Shown here one piece after another: positions 24,590-34,617 of a stretch of DNA of 64,000 nt. Made by a program: the position numbers and the translations under genes. The stretch's first letter is position 1. Every line of letters starts with the position of its first letter. Source of the DNA: Siminovitchia sp047228825 (GTDB lineage Bacteria; Bacillota; Bacilli; Bacillales; Bacillaceae_C); assembly GCF_047228825.1 (NCBI RefSeq), contig NZ_JBFEGN010000004.1, positions 45,347-109,346 on the forward strand. The letters are read 5' to 3'. The notes under the pieces are model-generated. The model was given only the letters and a program-made list of their open reading frames with translations. It did no database searches and had not been told where the DNA came from.

Positions 24590-26773
24590 ATGGCTGAAGC
24601 CCAAAGGGAAAAAGTAATCAGAAAAATTGAACAGCATTTGCGAAAAACATCGCGGCAGTTGATTAAAATAGATACGGAAGAGCAGGCACTGCAATATTTG
24701 AGTGATTCGTTTCGGGCCAAGCTGTACTGTGATTTCGTTGGAGTCGTGTTCGTTGAGGATGACCTGTTTGTTCCAAAGACCTGGAGCGGCAATGTCAATG
24801 AAGTGCGGGATACATTTCCGCTAAGGGTGGACCATTGTTCCAAGCAGTTGCTTGAACATAGTTTGACAGACAAAGAGGTCGGTTTAGCAGTCGATGAATG
24901 CCAGCTTTTTTCCTTGTTAAAAAAGGCAGGGGTCAAAACATGGTTTACGGTGCCCATCAAGGACGAACTGCATACGTTTGGCTTTTGTATGATCGGCTTT
25001 TTGAGTTATGTTCCTCTGCTTGAAATGGGAAAGCATTTTGATGAATTTGGACAGGATGTGGCAGTGGCCATTTCCATGACAAGAAACAGGGAAATGCAGT
25101 TAAAAAAGATCGAAGGGATAGAATGGATTACGAAAAACCTTTCCATTGACGCTCCATTTGAGGAAAGTATTGAAGAAATTACCACGAGGGCAGGAAAAGG
25201 GACGAATGCCGAATTTGCCTGTATTTATCTATACAATGACTATGACAACTGCTTTATTTACCAACCCCCTTCATACGGAGAAATGAAGGCTCCAAAGCAA
25301 GTAAGGATCGAACATAACTACATATTGAAAGAGCACTTCCCATTTTTGGAAAAAACGGGCGGAAACCAAATGACGATCCCGATATCCATGGATTTAAAAA
25401 CCATCGGCGTGCTTCATGTTGAGCGAAAGCGATCCGGCGTTTTCATGGATGAAGATTTGCAAATATTACGGTTGCTCAGTAATCACATAGCCACCATCCT
25501 AGAAAATGCGAGGCTTTACAATAATGAAAAAGAAAACCGAAACCGTTTGCATTTTTTGCTGGAATATCAGCAGGCACTAGTGAAGGAAACCGTCAAACAT
25601 GAGGGATTCGACGGGATCATTTCAATGCTGGGAGAACTGTTCAATGAATCGGTTGTGTTGTTTGACCGCTTTATGCGGCCATTAACATATACCATGGATC
25701 GAGAAGAGGAAGTTCTCATTCCCCAGTTGCGGGCAGAAGCAGAAAAGGCAAGGAGAAAGGTGAACCCCCACATCGTCCTCACGGAATACAGTCAAACTTT
25801 TTCCATTTGGCCCATTAACAGTGGAGGCGATTTACTCGGATATTTGGCGGTTCGCATGTCGGGGAATGAATTGAATGATTATGACCAGATCATGATTGAA
25901 ATGGCCCGAAATATTTGCTCCATCCAATTTATAAAGCAAAAATTGGTGTTGGATGCCACTGAGCAGGCGAAGGAAAACTTCATCAGCAAGCTGCTTGTGG
26001 AAAACGTTGAAAATCATGAGAGTATACTGCAATATGCGAACTTGTTTATGTGGGATTTGTACAATCCACATCGTGTAGCACTGCTATCCATTACACTTCG
26101 GGAAAATGAGCTGGAAGGATGCAACTTGCTCGAACAGCAAGCAAAAAAAGCCGTTGTTTGGGATTATATTAAAGTTTTTGCAGTGGAAAAAACAAAAGAA
26201 ATTTTGGCGGCCATGTTTAAAGAACAGTATTTATTCATTGTCCCCGCAGAAAAAGGCGTCCAGGAATTTTGGCCGCAATTTTATAAAGATATTCAAGAAG
26301 CAGGCAAAAGAAGCGGCATACATTGTGATATATTACTCGGAGTAGGCGGAAAAACGGACAATTTACATGATTATTATGCAAGCAGCGAGCAGGCGAGACA
26401 GGCGCTGAATATTGTACAAAGCCGCTTTAAAGAAAAGGGCTACGCGTTTTTTGAAGAGCTTGGATCCTATACAATTTTGCATCAAATCGATAACGAGAAA
26501 ACGACCGATTTATTTTTGGAAAATCAGCTTGGCCCTCTGGAAAAATATTCCCAGGGGAAAAATATGGACCTGATTCATACGTTAAGAGTGTATTTGCAAA
26601 ATAACGGGAACGCAAAAAGTACAGCGGAAGAATTGTTCATCCATCGAAGTTCATTATTATATCGCCTGGAAAAAATAGAATCCTTGCTTGAGTCAGATCT
26701 AAGTGATGCTGAAGTGCGCTTCAACTTGCTGATGGCTTTCAAGCTGTATGATATGAGAGGCAAAATGAGCTGA
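24590..26773 (+). CDS. PucR/CdaR-type regulator with GAF domains
   Basis: A 727-residue protein. Two GAF-like sensor regions (about residues 15-165 and 185-320; the second ends LQILRLLSNHIATILENARLY) are followed by a helical linker. The C-terminus is a PucR-type helix-turn-helix (IHTLRVYLQNNGNAKSTAEE then LFIHRSSLLYRLEKIESLLE, near residues 660-710). Such proteins usually activate catabolic genes in response to small molecules. ATG 24590 has a GAGAGGAG site; an open extension upstream lacks one. It is followed by LysE and the beta-oxidation cluster on the same strand, which it may control. Confidence 0.85.
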   Translation: MAEAQREKVIRKIEQHLRKTSRQLIKIDTEEQALQYLSDSFRAKLYCDFVGVVFVEDDLFVPKTWSGNVNEVRDTFPLRVDHCSKQLLEHSLTDKEVGLAVDECQLFSLLKKAGVKTWFTVPIKDELHTFGFCMIGFLSYVPLLEMGKHFDEFGQDVAVAISMTRNREMQLKKIEGIEWITKNLSIDAPFEESIEEITTRAGKGTNAEFACIYLYNDYDNCFIYQPPSYGEMKAPKQVRIEHNYILKEHFPFLEKTGGNQMTIPISMDLKTIGVLHVERKRSGVFMDEDLQILRLLSNHIATILENARLYNNEKENRNRLHFLLEYQQALVKETVKHEGFDGIISMLGELFNESVVLFDRFMRPLTYTMDREEEVLIPQLRAEAEKARRKVNPHIVLTEYSQTFSIWPINSGGDLLGYLAVRMSGNELNDYDQIMIEMARNICSIQFIKQKLVLDATEQAKENFISKLLVENVENHESILQYANLFMWDLYNPHRVALLSITLRENELEGCNLLEQQAKKAVVWDYIKVFAVEKTKEILAAMFKEQYLFIVPAEKGVQEFWPQFYKDIQEAGKRSGIHCDILLGVGGKTDNLHDYYASSEQARQALNIVQSRFKEKGYAFFEELGSYTILHQIDNEKTTDLFLENQLGPLEKYSQGKNMDLIHTLRVYLQNNGNAKSTAEELFIHRSSLLYRLEKIESLLESDLSDAEVRFNLLMAFKLYDMRGKMS

Positions 26774-27042
26774 ATTCATCATTGTTGGAATAGAGTCGGG
26801 ATATCCCTGCTTTTGTTAAAATAATAAGAAAGCTAAAGTAACACCTGGAATTATTTCGGGACTCCACACATTTGGCTCAAAAGTGAAATTCAACCCACCT
26901 GTTCTTCATAGTTACAATGGAGGATAACGGAAAAGGGAGAGTGGAAACAGTTCGTCGACCGGCGATTGGAATCAATCGGATTGAGGCATATGACGGACAA
27001 TTTGCTACTTTTAAATACAACTTGGAAAGGTGGTTCATAAAA

Positions 27043-27675
27043 ATGGAGAACTTTTATTTGTTTTTAATTATGTGTATTTTTCTCATCCTTTTACCTGGTC
27101 CCGATACTGCTATCGCTACAAAAAATACCCTCACTGTTGGAAGAACAGGAGGATTTAAAACGATGTTGGGTACTTGTTGTGCTTTACTCATCCATACAAT
27201 GGCAGCTGTTGCGGGTCTTTCAGCAATCATTGTGAAATCGGCTTTATTATTTTCTATCTTTAAATACTTCGGTGCAGTGTACTTAATTTATCTGGGCATC
27301 AAGACATTATGGGCACTAAAGAACAAGAAAGCAGAAACCATCACCGAAATGACTTTTGAAAGTAAGTATGAAAGCAAGTCTTGTTTTAAACAAGGTTTCC
27401 TTACCAACATCCTAAATCCAAAAGTGGCTATCTTTTTTCTCACCTTCCTGCCGCAGTTCGTTGATTCGGGAAGCAATACTTTTATACCGTTCCTTATAAT
27501 GGGAATAACTTATTCCGTATTAACCGCCGTATGGTTTTTGTTCTATATCTATTTACTTAACCAGATTAGTGCTTTTATGAAAAAGCCTGGGACCCAAAAG
27601 TTTATTGAAGGAATAACAGGTACTATACTGATAGGTTTTGGTGTTAAACTGGCTCTAGAAAAGGCTTATCATTAG
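27043..27675 (+). CDS. LysE/RhtB-family exporter
   Basis: A 210-residue membrane protein with about six hydrophobic segments. It has the LysE start pattern FLILLPGPDTAIATKNTL and GFLTNILNPKVAIFFLTFLP. It exports amino acids or related metabolites. ATG 27043 is preceded by AAGGTGG; the longer upstream frame has no site and is hydrophilic. Function in this cluster is unclear. Confidence 0.87.
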   Translation: MENFYLFLIMCIFLILLPGPDTAIATKNTLTVGRTGGFKTMLGTCCALLIHTMAAVAGLSAIIVKSALLFSIFKYFGAVYLIYLGIKTLWALKNKKAETITEMTFESKYESKSCFKQGFLTNILNPKVAIFFLTFLPQFVDSGSNTFIPFLIMGITYSVLTAVWFLFYIYLLNQISAFMKKPGTQKFIEGITGTILIGFGVKLALEKAYH

Positions 27676-27687
27676 AATGATTTTTCA

Positions 27688-27717
27688 GACCCTTGGATTC
27701 TGATCAAGGGTCTTTTC
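27688..27717 (+). terminator. Terminator after LysE gene
   Basis: GACCCTTG (27688-27695) and CAAGGGTC (27705-27712) followed by TTTT. Confidence 0.8.
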
Positions 27718-27894
27718 TCGTGCAAGAAAATAGGTGAAACTGATCTCTATTAGGGGCAGCGATCGTAAAGGAAAGATTAAGTTTAGAACAAATGACGAAA
27801 TCAGAATGATCTTTTCCTACAAAGTGTATGTACATTATCACGATTACAAGTTTTATAATTCAAGTAACACTATCATAGATAAAGAGGAGATGGA

Positions 27895-28755
27895 ATGATG
27901 TCAATACAAACAATTGGGATAGTTGGAGCCGGCTCGATGGGAGCAGGGATTGCCAACCTGGCTGCCATAAATGGTTTTCATGTGATTTTACAGGATATCG
28001 AAGACCGCTTTTTGGATGGGGCAATGTCCCGGATGGATAAGTTTATGTCCAAAAGTGTTGAGCGGGGAAAAATGACGGAAGAGCAAAAACGGGAAGCACT
28101 TGACCGGATTCAAACGACCACAAACCTGGAAGATATGAAAGATGCCGATGTTGTTATTGAAGCTGTCATTGAAAATATGGGGTTGAAAAAAGAAGTGTTT
28201 TCGCAACTGGACAAAATCACACGCCAAGATGTGATTTTAGCGACGAATACTTCATCCCTGTCGATCACGGAAATTGCTTCCGCAACAAAACGTCCGGATC
28301 GGGTCGCAGGCATGCACTTTTTCAACCCGGCCCAGCTTATGAAACTCGTAGAAGTAGTCCGCGGGTTCGAGACAAGCGATAAGACTGTAGAAGAGTTGAA
28401 AGCGCTGTCCGCCCGCTTGAAAAAAGAAGTGGTGGAAGTGAAAAAAGATTCTCCGGGCTTTATCGTCAACCGGATTATGATTCCGCAGTTTATTGAAGCG
28501 ATCCGCTTGTTGGAGGAAGGAGTGGCTACAGCGGAGGATATTGATAAAGCTGTAAAATTCGGTTTGAACTATCCGATGGGGCCATTTGAACTGCAGGATT
28601 TTGCCGGTGTTGATATCGGATACCATGTCATGGAATATTTCCAAAAAGAATTCAATGATTCCCGCTTTGCTCCTCCGCTTCTCATGAAGCAAATGATGAG
28701 GGCAGGAAGATACGGGAAAAAGACGGGAGCTGGTTTTTATGACTACAAAAAATAA
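27895..28755 (+). CDS. 3-hydroxyacyl-CoA dehydrogenase (3-hydroxybutyryl-CoA type), copy 1
   Basis: A 286-residue NAD-dependent dehydrogenase. It has the Rossmann motif GAGSMGAGIANLAA near residue 10, NTSSLSITEIA, the catalytic HFFNPAQLMKLVEVV, KDSPGFIVNR, and the C-terminal NYPMGPFELQDFAGVD and GAGFYDY. It oxidises 3-hydroxyacyl-CoA to 3-ketoacyl-CoA. A TATAAT at 27854-27859 may be the promoter of the cluster. The end overlaps the enoyl-CoA hydratase. A frameshifted close paralogue lies at 32920. Confidence 0.93.
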   Translation: MMSIQTIGIVGAGSMGAGIANLAAINGFHVILQDIEDRFLDGAMSRMDKFMSKSVERGKMTEEQKREALDRIQTTTNLEDMKDADVVIEAVIENMGLKKEVFSQLDKITRQDVILATNTSSLSITEIASATKRPDRVAGMHFFNPAQLMKLVEVVRGFETSDKTVEELKALSARLKKEVVEVKKDSPGFIVNRIMIPQFIEAIRLLEEGVATAEDIDKAVKFGLNYPMGPFELQDFAGVDIGYHVMEYFQKEFNDSRFAPPLLMKQMMRAGRYGKKTGAGFYDYKK

Positions 28756-29542
28756 GGAATGGACCGATTTGGAGTTTTTGCTATATGAAGTGGAAGATCA
28801 CGTGGCCGTTGTGACAATCAACCGCCCGCCGGTCAATCCTTTGAACACGCAGGTATTCAAGGAACTTTCAACGTTGTTCAGCCAACTGGATGAAGATGAC
28901 AATGTCCGGGCCATTGTTTTGACAGGAAGCGGGGAGAAAGCTTTTGTGGCAGGAGCGGATATTAATGAAATGGCGGGACTTGACCTTGTAGGCATTAACA
29001 AAATGAACAAGGCTTCCAGAAATGTATTTACGCAAATTGAAAACTCCACCAAGCCGGTGATTGCGGCCATTAACGGTTTGGCCCTTGGCGGCGGTTTCGA
29101 ACTGGCCCTCGCCTGCGACCTTCGGATTGCATCAGAAAAAGCCAAATTTGCCTTCCCTGAAGTGGGATTGGGAATTATTCCGGGCGGTGGCGGAACGCAG
29201 CGTCTTCAAAAAATAGTGGGGCAAGGTGTTGCAAAAGAGCTTCTTTACTTTGGCGATATGTTTGATGGAGCCCGTGCCCATGAATTACACATTGTCAACA
29301 AAGTTGTACCGGCAGATGAAGTACTGGCCGCAGCAAAAGAGTGGGCAGCAAAACTTGTCCAAAAACCTCCGATTGCACTGCAAATGCTGAAAGTTGCAGT
29401 AAATGCGGGAAGCAATACAGACATTGAAACAGGCTTAACGATTGAAAACACATGCTTTGGCAATGCGTTTTCAACAGAAGACCGCAAAGAAGGATTAACC
29501 GCCTTTGTTGAAAAAAGAAAGCCTGTATATACCGGACGGTAA
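28739..29542 (+). CDS. Enoyl-CoA hydratase/isomerase, copy 1
   Basis: A 267-residue crotonase-fold protein with oxyanion motifs KAFVAGADINEMA and NGLALGGGFELALACDLRIA, and catalytic Glu residues in PEVGLGIIPGGGGTQRL. It hydrates trans-2-enoyl-CoA. Start at ATG 28739 overlaps the dehydrogenase by 17 bp; TTG 28772 behind AAGGAA is an alternative that better matches the length of copy 2. Confidence 0.92.
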   Translation: MTTKNKEWTDLEFLLYEVEDHVAVVTINRPPVNPLNTQVFKELSTLFSQLDEDDNVRAIVLTGSGEKAFVAGADINEMAGLDLVGINKMNKASRNVFTQIENSTKPVIAAINGLALGGGFELALACDLRIASEKAKFAFPEVGLGIIPGGGGTQRLQKIVGQGVAKELLYFGDMFDGARAHELHIVNKVVPADEVLAAAKEWAAKLVQKPPIALQMLKVAVNAGSNTDIETGLTIENTCFGNAFSTEDRKEGLTAFVEKRKPVYTGR

Positions 29543-29624
29543 TGTGAAGGAAGCATCCGGATGTACACCCGTCCGGTCATCCAGAGTGCTTCTTTTTCAA
29601 CAGATTTTAGAAGGAGTTGAGCGC

Positions 29625-31328
29625 ATGGCAACAAAAAATGCAGGCTTGAAACAATTCCTGGACGGCAACATTCTGCCGGAAGATATTTTTACGCCGGAAG
29701 ATTTTACGGACGAACATAAAATGATTGCTGATACGGCTGAGAAATTTGTCGTTAACGAAGTGATGCCGGCTTTGGAAAAAATTGAAACCCAGCAATTTGA
29801 TGAAACGGTCCGGCTTATTAAAGAAGCAGGAGAACTTGGTTTAATCGGAGCGGACATTCCGGAGGAAGCCGGCGGATTTGATCTGGGCAAAGTCAGTGGA
29901 GCCATTATTGGTGAGAAAATGTCCTTGGGACGTTCATTCTCCATTACATTTGGCGGACAAACCGGAATTGGCGCACTGCCGATTGCCTACTTCGGAAATC
30001 AGGCACAGAAAGACAGATATTTGCCGGAGCTTTTAACGGGAGAAAAAATAGCAGCTTATGCATTGACAGAGCCTTCATCCGGAACAGATGCCATGAGTCT
30101 GAAAACAACAGCCGTTTTATCCGAGGACGGCACCCATTATATATTAAACGGCGAAAAGCAATGGATTACCAACTCCGCTTTTGCGGATGTATTTATCGTT
30201 TACGCAAAAGTGGACGGAGAAAAAATGACCGCCTTTATTCTTGAAAAGAACTATGAAGGATTGTCTACGAGCCCGGAAGAGAAAAAAATGGGCTTGAAAG
30301 GATCATCCACCCGTTCGCTAATCTTGGACAATGTAAAAGTTCCAGCAGAAAATGTGATCGGCGAAATCGGCCGTGGCCATATCATTGCGTTCAATGTTTT
30401 GAATATGGGCCGCTTTAAAATTTCTGCATCTGCCCTTGGTTCTTCCAAAAGAGCCATTGAGCTTGCAGCAACATATGCAAATGAAAGAAAACAGTTTGGC
30501 CGACCGATATCCTGTTTTACATTAATTAAACAAAAGCTTGCCGACATGACGATCAAAACATATGCAAATGAAAGCGCGGTATACCGAACAGCAGGTGCCA
30601 TACAGGAAGGCTTTGAGGAAATGAAGGCCAATGGCGGTGAGTACGGAAAAACGATTGCCCGCTTTGCCGTCGAATGTTCCATTAATAAGGTGATGTCAAC
30701 GGAAGCGCTTGATTTTGTCATCGATGAAGCTGTTCAAATTCACGGCGGTTACGGATACATGGCTGAGTATGAAGTGGAAGCCATTTACCGTGATTCCCGC
30801 ATCAACCGGATTTTTGAAGGTACGAATGAAATCAACCGGATTATTATCGCATCCACTTTGCTGAAAAATTATAAACCACAAGGTGAAAACAAACTATTGA
30901 AGAACGGTCCTCTTCAACAAGAAAAGCAAACCCTCCAGCTTATGAAAGATTACTTTCATTCCACGGTCCAGGCCATTCGGCAGGCAGGACTTGACGATAT
31001 TAATGAAGAACAGGAAGCAGCAGCGTTTCTGGCCGATCTCGTCATTGCCGTTTATACTGGTGAAAGCGCCGTTTTACGCGCCGAAAAATCCATTGCGAAT
31101 TCAGGTGAAAAACGCAGTGCCCAGATGATTGATTGTGCTAAAATGTATGTTCATGAAACAGCTCAATGGTGTGCAGTTCAAGGCTTGAATATTCTTAATC
31201 ATCTTAATAACCATGAATCATTTTCTCACACAGTCGGCCGCCTGATCAGCAGCAGTCCGGACAACATTGTGGAAGTGAAACGCCGTATTGCGGACAGGGT
31301 GATTGCAGCTGAAAAATACACTGTTTAA
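29625..31328 (+). CDS. Acyl-CoA dehydrogenase (long, VLCAD-like)
   Basis: A 567-residue flavoprotein. It has YALTEPSSGTDAM, GEKQWITNSAFADVFIVYAK, QFGRPISCF, and the FAD-binding HGGYGYMAEYEVEAIYRDSR with FEGTNEINR. It then has an extra C-terminal helical domain of about 150 residues as in the very-long-chain and Bacillus FadE-like subgroup. It introduces the 2,3 double bond in acyl-CoA. ATG 29625 follows AAGGAG; the frame upstream to 29505 has no site. Only one dehydrogenase is present in the cluster. Confidence 0.92.
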   Translation: MATKNAGLKQFLDGNILPEDIFTPEDFTDEHKMIADTAEKFVVNEVMPALEKIETQQFDETVRLIKEAGELGLIGADIPEEAGGFDLGKVSGAIIGEKMSLGRSFSITFGGQTGIGALPIAYFGNQAQKDRYLPELLTGEKIAAYALTEPSSGTDAMSLKTTAVLSEDGTHYILNGEKQWITNSAFADVFIVYAKVDGEKMTAFILEKNYEGLSTSPEEKKMGLKGSSTRSLILDNVKVPAENVIGEIGRGHIIAFNVLNMGRFKISASALGSSKRAIELAATYANERKQFGRPISCFTLIKQKLADMTIKTYANESAVYRTAGAIQEGFEEMKANGGEYGKTIARFAVECSINKVMSTEALDFVIDEAVQIHGGYGYMAEYEVEAIYRDSRINRIFEGTNEINRIIIASTLLKNYKPQGENKLLKNGPLQQEKQTLQLMKDYFHSTVQAIRQAGLDDINEEQEAAAFLADLVIAVYTGESAVLRAEKSIANSGEKRSAQMIDCAKMYVHETAQWCAVQGLNILNHLNNHESFSHTVGRLISSSPDNIVEVKRRIADRVIAAEKYTV

Positions 31329-31350
31329 CAAAAAGAAAGAGGTGCAAACA

Positions 31351-32526
31351 ATGAGTCAAATTGTACTGATAGAGGGAGCACGGACGCCTTTTGCAAAAAT
31401 ATCCGGATCTTTTCGGAACATTACAGCTACTGAATTAGGGGTCATTGCCGCGAAAGAAGCGATTAATAAATCAGGAATCAGCGCGGAAGATATTGATCAG
31501 GTTGTTTTTGGAAATGTTCAGCAGTCCAGCAAGGATGCCCACTTGCTTGCAAGACACGTTGGCTTGAAGTCGGGTACACGTTTGGAAGTACCCGGTGTAA
31601 CGATTAACCGGGTATGCGGCACCGGAATTGAAGCAATACTGACTGGTGCAAGATATATATTAACCGGCGAAGCGAATGTTGTATTGGCGGGGGGGACAGA
31701 AAACATGAGCCAGGTGCCCCATGTAATTCGGGGAATGAGATGGGGAAGCCCGCTCGGCGGCCCTGTTGTTGAGGACTGGCTTTGGGATGGGCTTCTCGAT
31801 ACTAATTGCGGATACACGATGGCCGAAACAGCAGAAAATTTGGCGGAGAAATATCAATTAACACGCGAAGAAGTGGATGAACATGCATTGGCAAGCCACA
31901 ACCGCGCGATCCGGGCAAGAGATAAAGGATACTTTAAGGAAGAAATTGTTTCGGTAACCGTAAAAGGGAGAAAAGGAGACGAAGTCGTGGACAAGGATCA
32001 GCATATCCGCGAAACGAGCATGGAACAGTTGAGCAAGCTTCCTGCCAGATTTGTTGAAAATGGCGTCGTTACGCCCGGAAACGCCAGCGGAATGGTAGAT
32101 GGAGCCGCAGCGGTTATTATTACTTCCAGTGATTATGCAGAAAAGAAAGGATTAAAGCCAATCGCTCGTCTTGTCTCCTGGGATGTTGTCGGAGTGGAGC
32201 CGAAATATATGGGAATCGGTCCGGTTCCTGCCATTCAGGGCGCCTTAAAGAAAGCTGATTTACAGTTGGAAGACTTGTCTTTGATCGAGATCAACGAAGC
32301 ATTTTCCGCCCAATATTTAGCCTGTCAAAAAGTACTTGGATTTAACCCTGAAATCGGAAACGTAAACGGCGGCGCCGTCGCGTTGGGACACCCATTGGCG
32401 GCAAGCGGCACAAGAATTTCCTACACACTCGTCAAAGAGTTAAAAAGAAGAAATGAAAAATACGGTGCATCTGCTGTTTGCATCGGCGGCGGACAAGGAA
32501 TCGCAGCCATTTGGGAAGTGCTATAA
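31351..32526 (+). CDS. Acetyl-CoA C-acyltransferase (thiolase)
   Basis: A 391-residue thiolase. The nucleophile is Cys 89 in NRVCGTGIEAI; GHPLAASGTRI carries the His and CIGGGQGIAAIWE the second Cys. It cleaves 3-ketoacyl-CoA with CoA. ATG 31351 has AGAGGTG upstream. The gene follows the acyl-CoA dehydrogenase by 22 bp and completes the beta-oxidation set. Confidence 0.93.
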   Translation: MSQIVLIEGARTPFAKISGSFRNITATELGVIAAKEAINKSGISAEDIDQVVFGNVQQSSKDAHLLARHVGLKSGTRLEVPGVTINRVCGTGIEAILTGARYILTGEANVVLAGGTENMSQVPHVIRGMRWGSPLGGPVVEDWLWDGLLDTNCGYTMAETAENLAEKYQLTREEVDEHALASHNRAIRARDKGYFKEEIVSVTVKGRKGDEVVDKDQHIRETSMEQLSKLPARFVENGVVTPGNASGMVDGAAAVIITSSDYAEKKGLKPIARLVSWDVVGVEPKYMGIGPVPAIQGALKKADLQLEDLSLIEINEAFSAQYLACQKVLGFNPEIGNVNGGAVALGHPLAASGTRISYTLVKELKRRNEKYGASAVCIGGGQGIAAIWEVL

Positions 32527-32607
32527 AGCTTTAAAGTTCAAAAAAATCCATTTTAAAAAAAGAATGCTGAGATTCAAGAAAAGCTCTTAGAGAAAACAGG
32601 TGAGAAA

Positions 32608-32859
32608 ATGAATCAATTGCAAAAAACGCTTAATGTCAGCCATACATTAAAGGAAACCGCCAGAAAATTTAACAATAGGGAAGCCATTGTGAGCGACGAA
32701 AGAAGAATCACCTACGGCGAACTTGAGATTGTCCATGCTGCCGTCATTGGCCTGCCGGATGAGATATACGGAGAAATCTCATGTGCCTGTGTGGTCCTGA
32801 AAGAGACATCCTCACTTTTACGGAAAAGCATCTATTCTTTTCCTTTACTTTGTAGGTAG
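32608..32859 (+). pseudogene. Acyl-CoA ligase remnant with internal deletion
   Basis: GGTGAG site and ATG 32608. Residues 1-39 look like the N-terminus of an AMP-dependent ligase (NREAIVSDERRITYGEL). They run directly into VHAAVIGLPDEIYGEISCAC, a segment that lies near residue 440 in the intact ligase at 34618. About 400 residues are missing at a junction near 32725. After KETSSL the frame also shifts: a TEKHLF reading, expected in the family, is in another frame. Not functional as a ligase. Confidence 0.8.
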
Positions 32860-32919
32860 TAGTCCCAATTTACTGTATTTATAATGAATATAAACAATTC
32901 AGTCAGGAGAGATGTGTCA

Positions 32920-33776
32920 GTGGCTTTTCAAACGATAGGTGTTGTAGGCGCCGGTTCCATGGGTGCCGGAATTGCCAATCTTGCGGCAATGAATGGCTTC
33001 AATGTGATTTTAAGAGATATTGAAGACCGCTTTTTAGAAAGCGCTTTACAGAGAATGAATACATTTATGGCTAAAAGTGTCGAACGAGGAAAAATGACGG
33101 AAGAGCAAAAAGAGGCTACTCTTGGTCGCATTACAACAACGCTCAATCTGGAAGATTTAAAAGACGCAGATGCAGTGATTGAAGCAGTCATCGAAGACAT
33201 GGAGCTGAAAAAAGAAGTTTTTTCAAAGCTGGATGAAATTGTCAGGGAAGATGTCATCTTGGCGACCAATACTTCTTCCATGTCAATTACCGAAATTGCC
33301 TCCGCAACGAAACGTCCGGACCGTGTGGCCGGCATGCATTTTTTCACCCTGCACAATTGATGAAGCTTGTAGAGGTTGTACGGGGATACGAAACAAGCGA
33401 TGATACAGTAGAACAATTGAAAGCGTTGTCCGGCGATTTAAGAAAAGAAGTGGTGGAAGTAAAGAAAGATTCTCCCGGCTTTATCGTTAACCGCATCATG
33501 GTTCCGCAGTTTATTGAAGCGATCCGCCTGCTGGAAGAAGGAGCGGCCGCTGCTGAAGACATAGACAAAGCCGTCAAGTTTGGCTTGAACTATCCGATGG
33601 GTCCATTTGAACTGCAGGATTTTGCAGGAGTAGATATAGGTTATTACGTGATGGAATATTTCCAGGAGGAATTCAATGACGCCCGGTTTGCACCTCCGCT
33701 TCTATTAAAGCAGATGATGAGAGCCGGGCGGTTTGGCAAAAAGTCCGGTGCGGGCTTCTATGATTATGAAAAATAA
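32920..33776 (+). pseudogene. 3-hydroxyacyl-CoA dehydrogenase copy 2, frameshifted
   Basis: Starts at GTG 32920 behind AGGAGAG and is collinear with copy 1. Near 33346 the sequence reads TTTTTTCACCCTGCACAATTG where the frame for FFNPAQLMKL needs TTCAAC; one A is missing. This stops the first frame at 33360 (ending HFFTLHN), while the rest (MKLVEVVRGYETSDDT to GAGFYDYEK) continues in another frame to 33776. Both halves are otherwise well conserved, including KDSPGFIVNR, so the mutation is recent or a sequencing error. The NAD domain alone would not be active. Confidence 0.85.
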
Positions 33777-33789
33777 TGGAGGAAACCAA

Positions 33790-34569
33790 ATGAATTACAA
33801 CACGCTTTTATGTGAAATCGACAATCATGTGGCAGTTGTTACGATCAACCGCCCGCCGGTGAATCCGCTTAATTCACAAGTGTTCTGCGAATTATCAAAT
33901 GTATTTGCAAAACTGGACGAGGATGACAGCATCCGTGCCGTTGTTTTAACCGGAAGCGGAGAGAAAGCCTTTGTTGCTGGTGCAGATATTCATGAAATGG
34001 CAAGCCTGGATTTGGTGGGAATCAATAAGATGAACAAACTTTCCAGATCCGTTTTTACTCAACTAGAAAACAGCACCAAACCGGTAATCGCCGCTATTAA
34101 TGGCCTTGCTTTGGGCGGAGGATTTGAACTGGCATTGGCTTGTGACTTAAGAATAAGCTCTGAGAAAGCCAGATTTGCTTTTCCGGAAGCAGGACTTGGA
34201 ATCATTCCGGGCGGAGGAGGAACGCAGCGTCTTCAAAAGATTGTCGGGCTGGGCGTTGCAAAGGAGCTCCTTTACTTCGGGGCTATGTTTGATGCTCAGC
34301 AAGCTTTTGATTTACATATTGTAAACAAAGTTGTACCAGCAGAAGAAGTGTTGACGAAAGCCAAGGAATGGGCACAAAAACTGGCACTAAAGCCTCCTGT
34401 TGCATTGCAAATGTTAAAAACAGCCGTGAATGCAGGCAGCAATACAGATATAGAATCGGGTTTGACGATCGAAAACACTTGTTTTGGAAACGCCTTTTCG
34501 ACAGAAGACAGAAAAGAAGGGCTCAATGCCTTCGTTGAAAAGAGAAATCCGGTCTTTACGGGAAGGTAG
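33790..34569 (+). CDS. Enoyl-CoA hydratase/isomerase, copy 2
   Basis: A 259-residue crotonase very close to copy 1 (shared KAFVAGADIHEMASLDLVGI, NGLALGGGFELALACDLR and GLGIIPGGGGTQRLQKIVG). ATG 33790 follows GGAGGAAACCAA. It forms the second half of the duplicated dehydrogenase/hydratase cassette and, unlike its partner, is intact. Confidence 0.92.
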   Translation: MNYNTLLCEIDNHVAVVTINRPPVNPLNSQVFCELSNVFAKLDEDDSIRAVVLTGSGEKAFVAGADIHEMASLDLVGINKMNKLSRSVFTQLENSTKPVIAAINGLALGGGFELALACDLRISSEKARFAFPEAGLGIIPGGGGTQRLQKIVGLGVAKELLYFGAMFDAQQAFDLHIVNKVVPAEEVLTKAKEWAQKLALKPPVALQMLKTAVNAGSNTDIESGLTIENTCFGNAFSTEDRKEGLNAFVEKRNPVFTGR

Positions 34570-34617
34570 TTAGGGAACTTTTTTCTACTTCGACGACTTT
34601 AAGGAGGGGCATAAAAA

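Noticed and set aside
26917..27042. Extension of the LysE exporter by 42 residues
   Set aside because: Hydrophilic sequence atypical of the family; AAGGTGG before ATG 27043 decides the start.
27821..27842. FadR-type operator upstream of the beta-oxidation cluster
   Set aside because: GTGTATGTACATTATCAC is only an imperfect palindrome and does not match the Bacillus FadR box as I remember it.
29505..29624. Extension of the acyl-CoA dehydrogenase by 40 residues
   Set aside because: Overlaps the hydratase end in another frame and lacks a site; AAGGAG before 29625 is clear.
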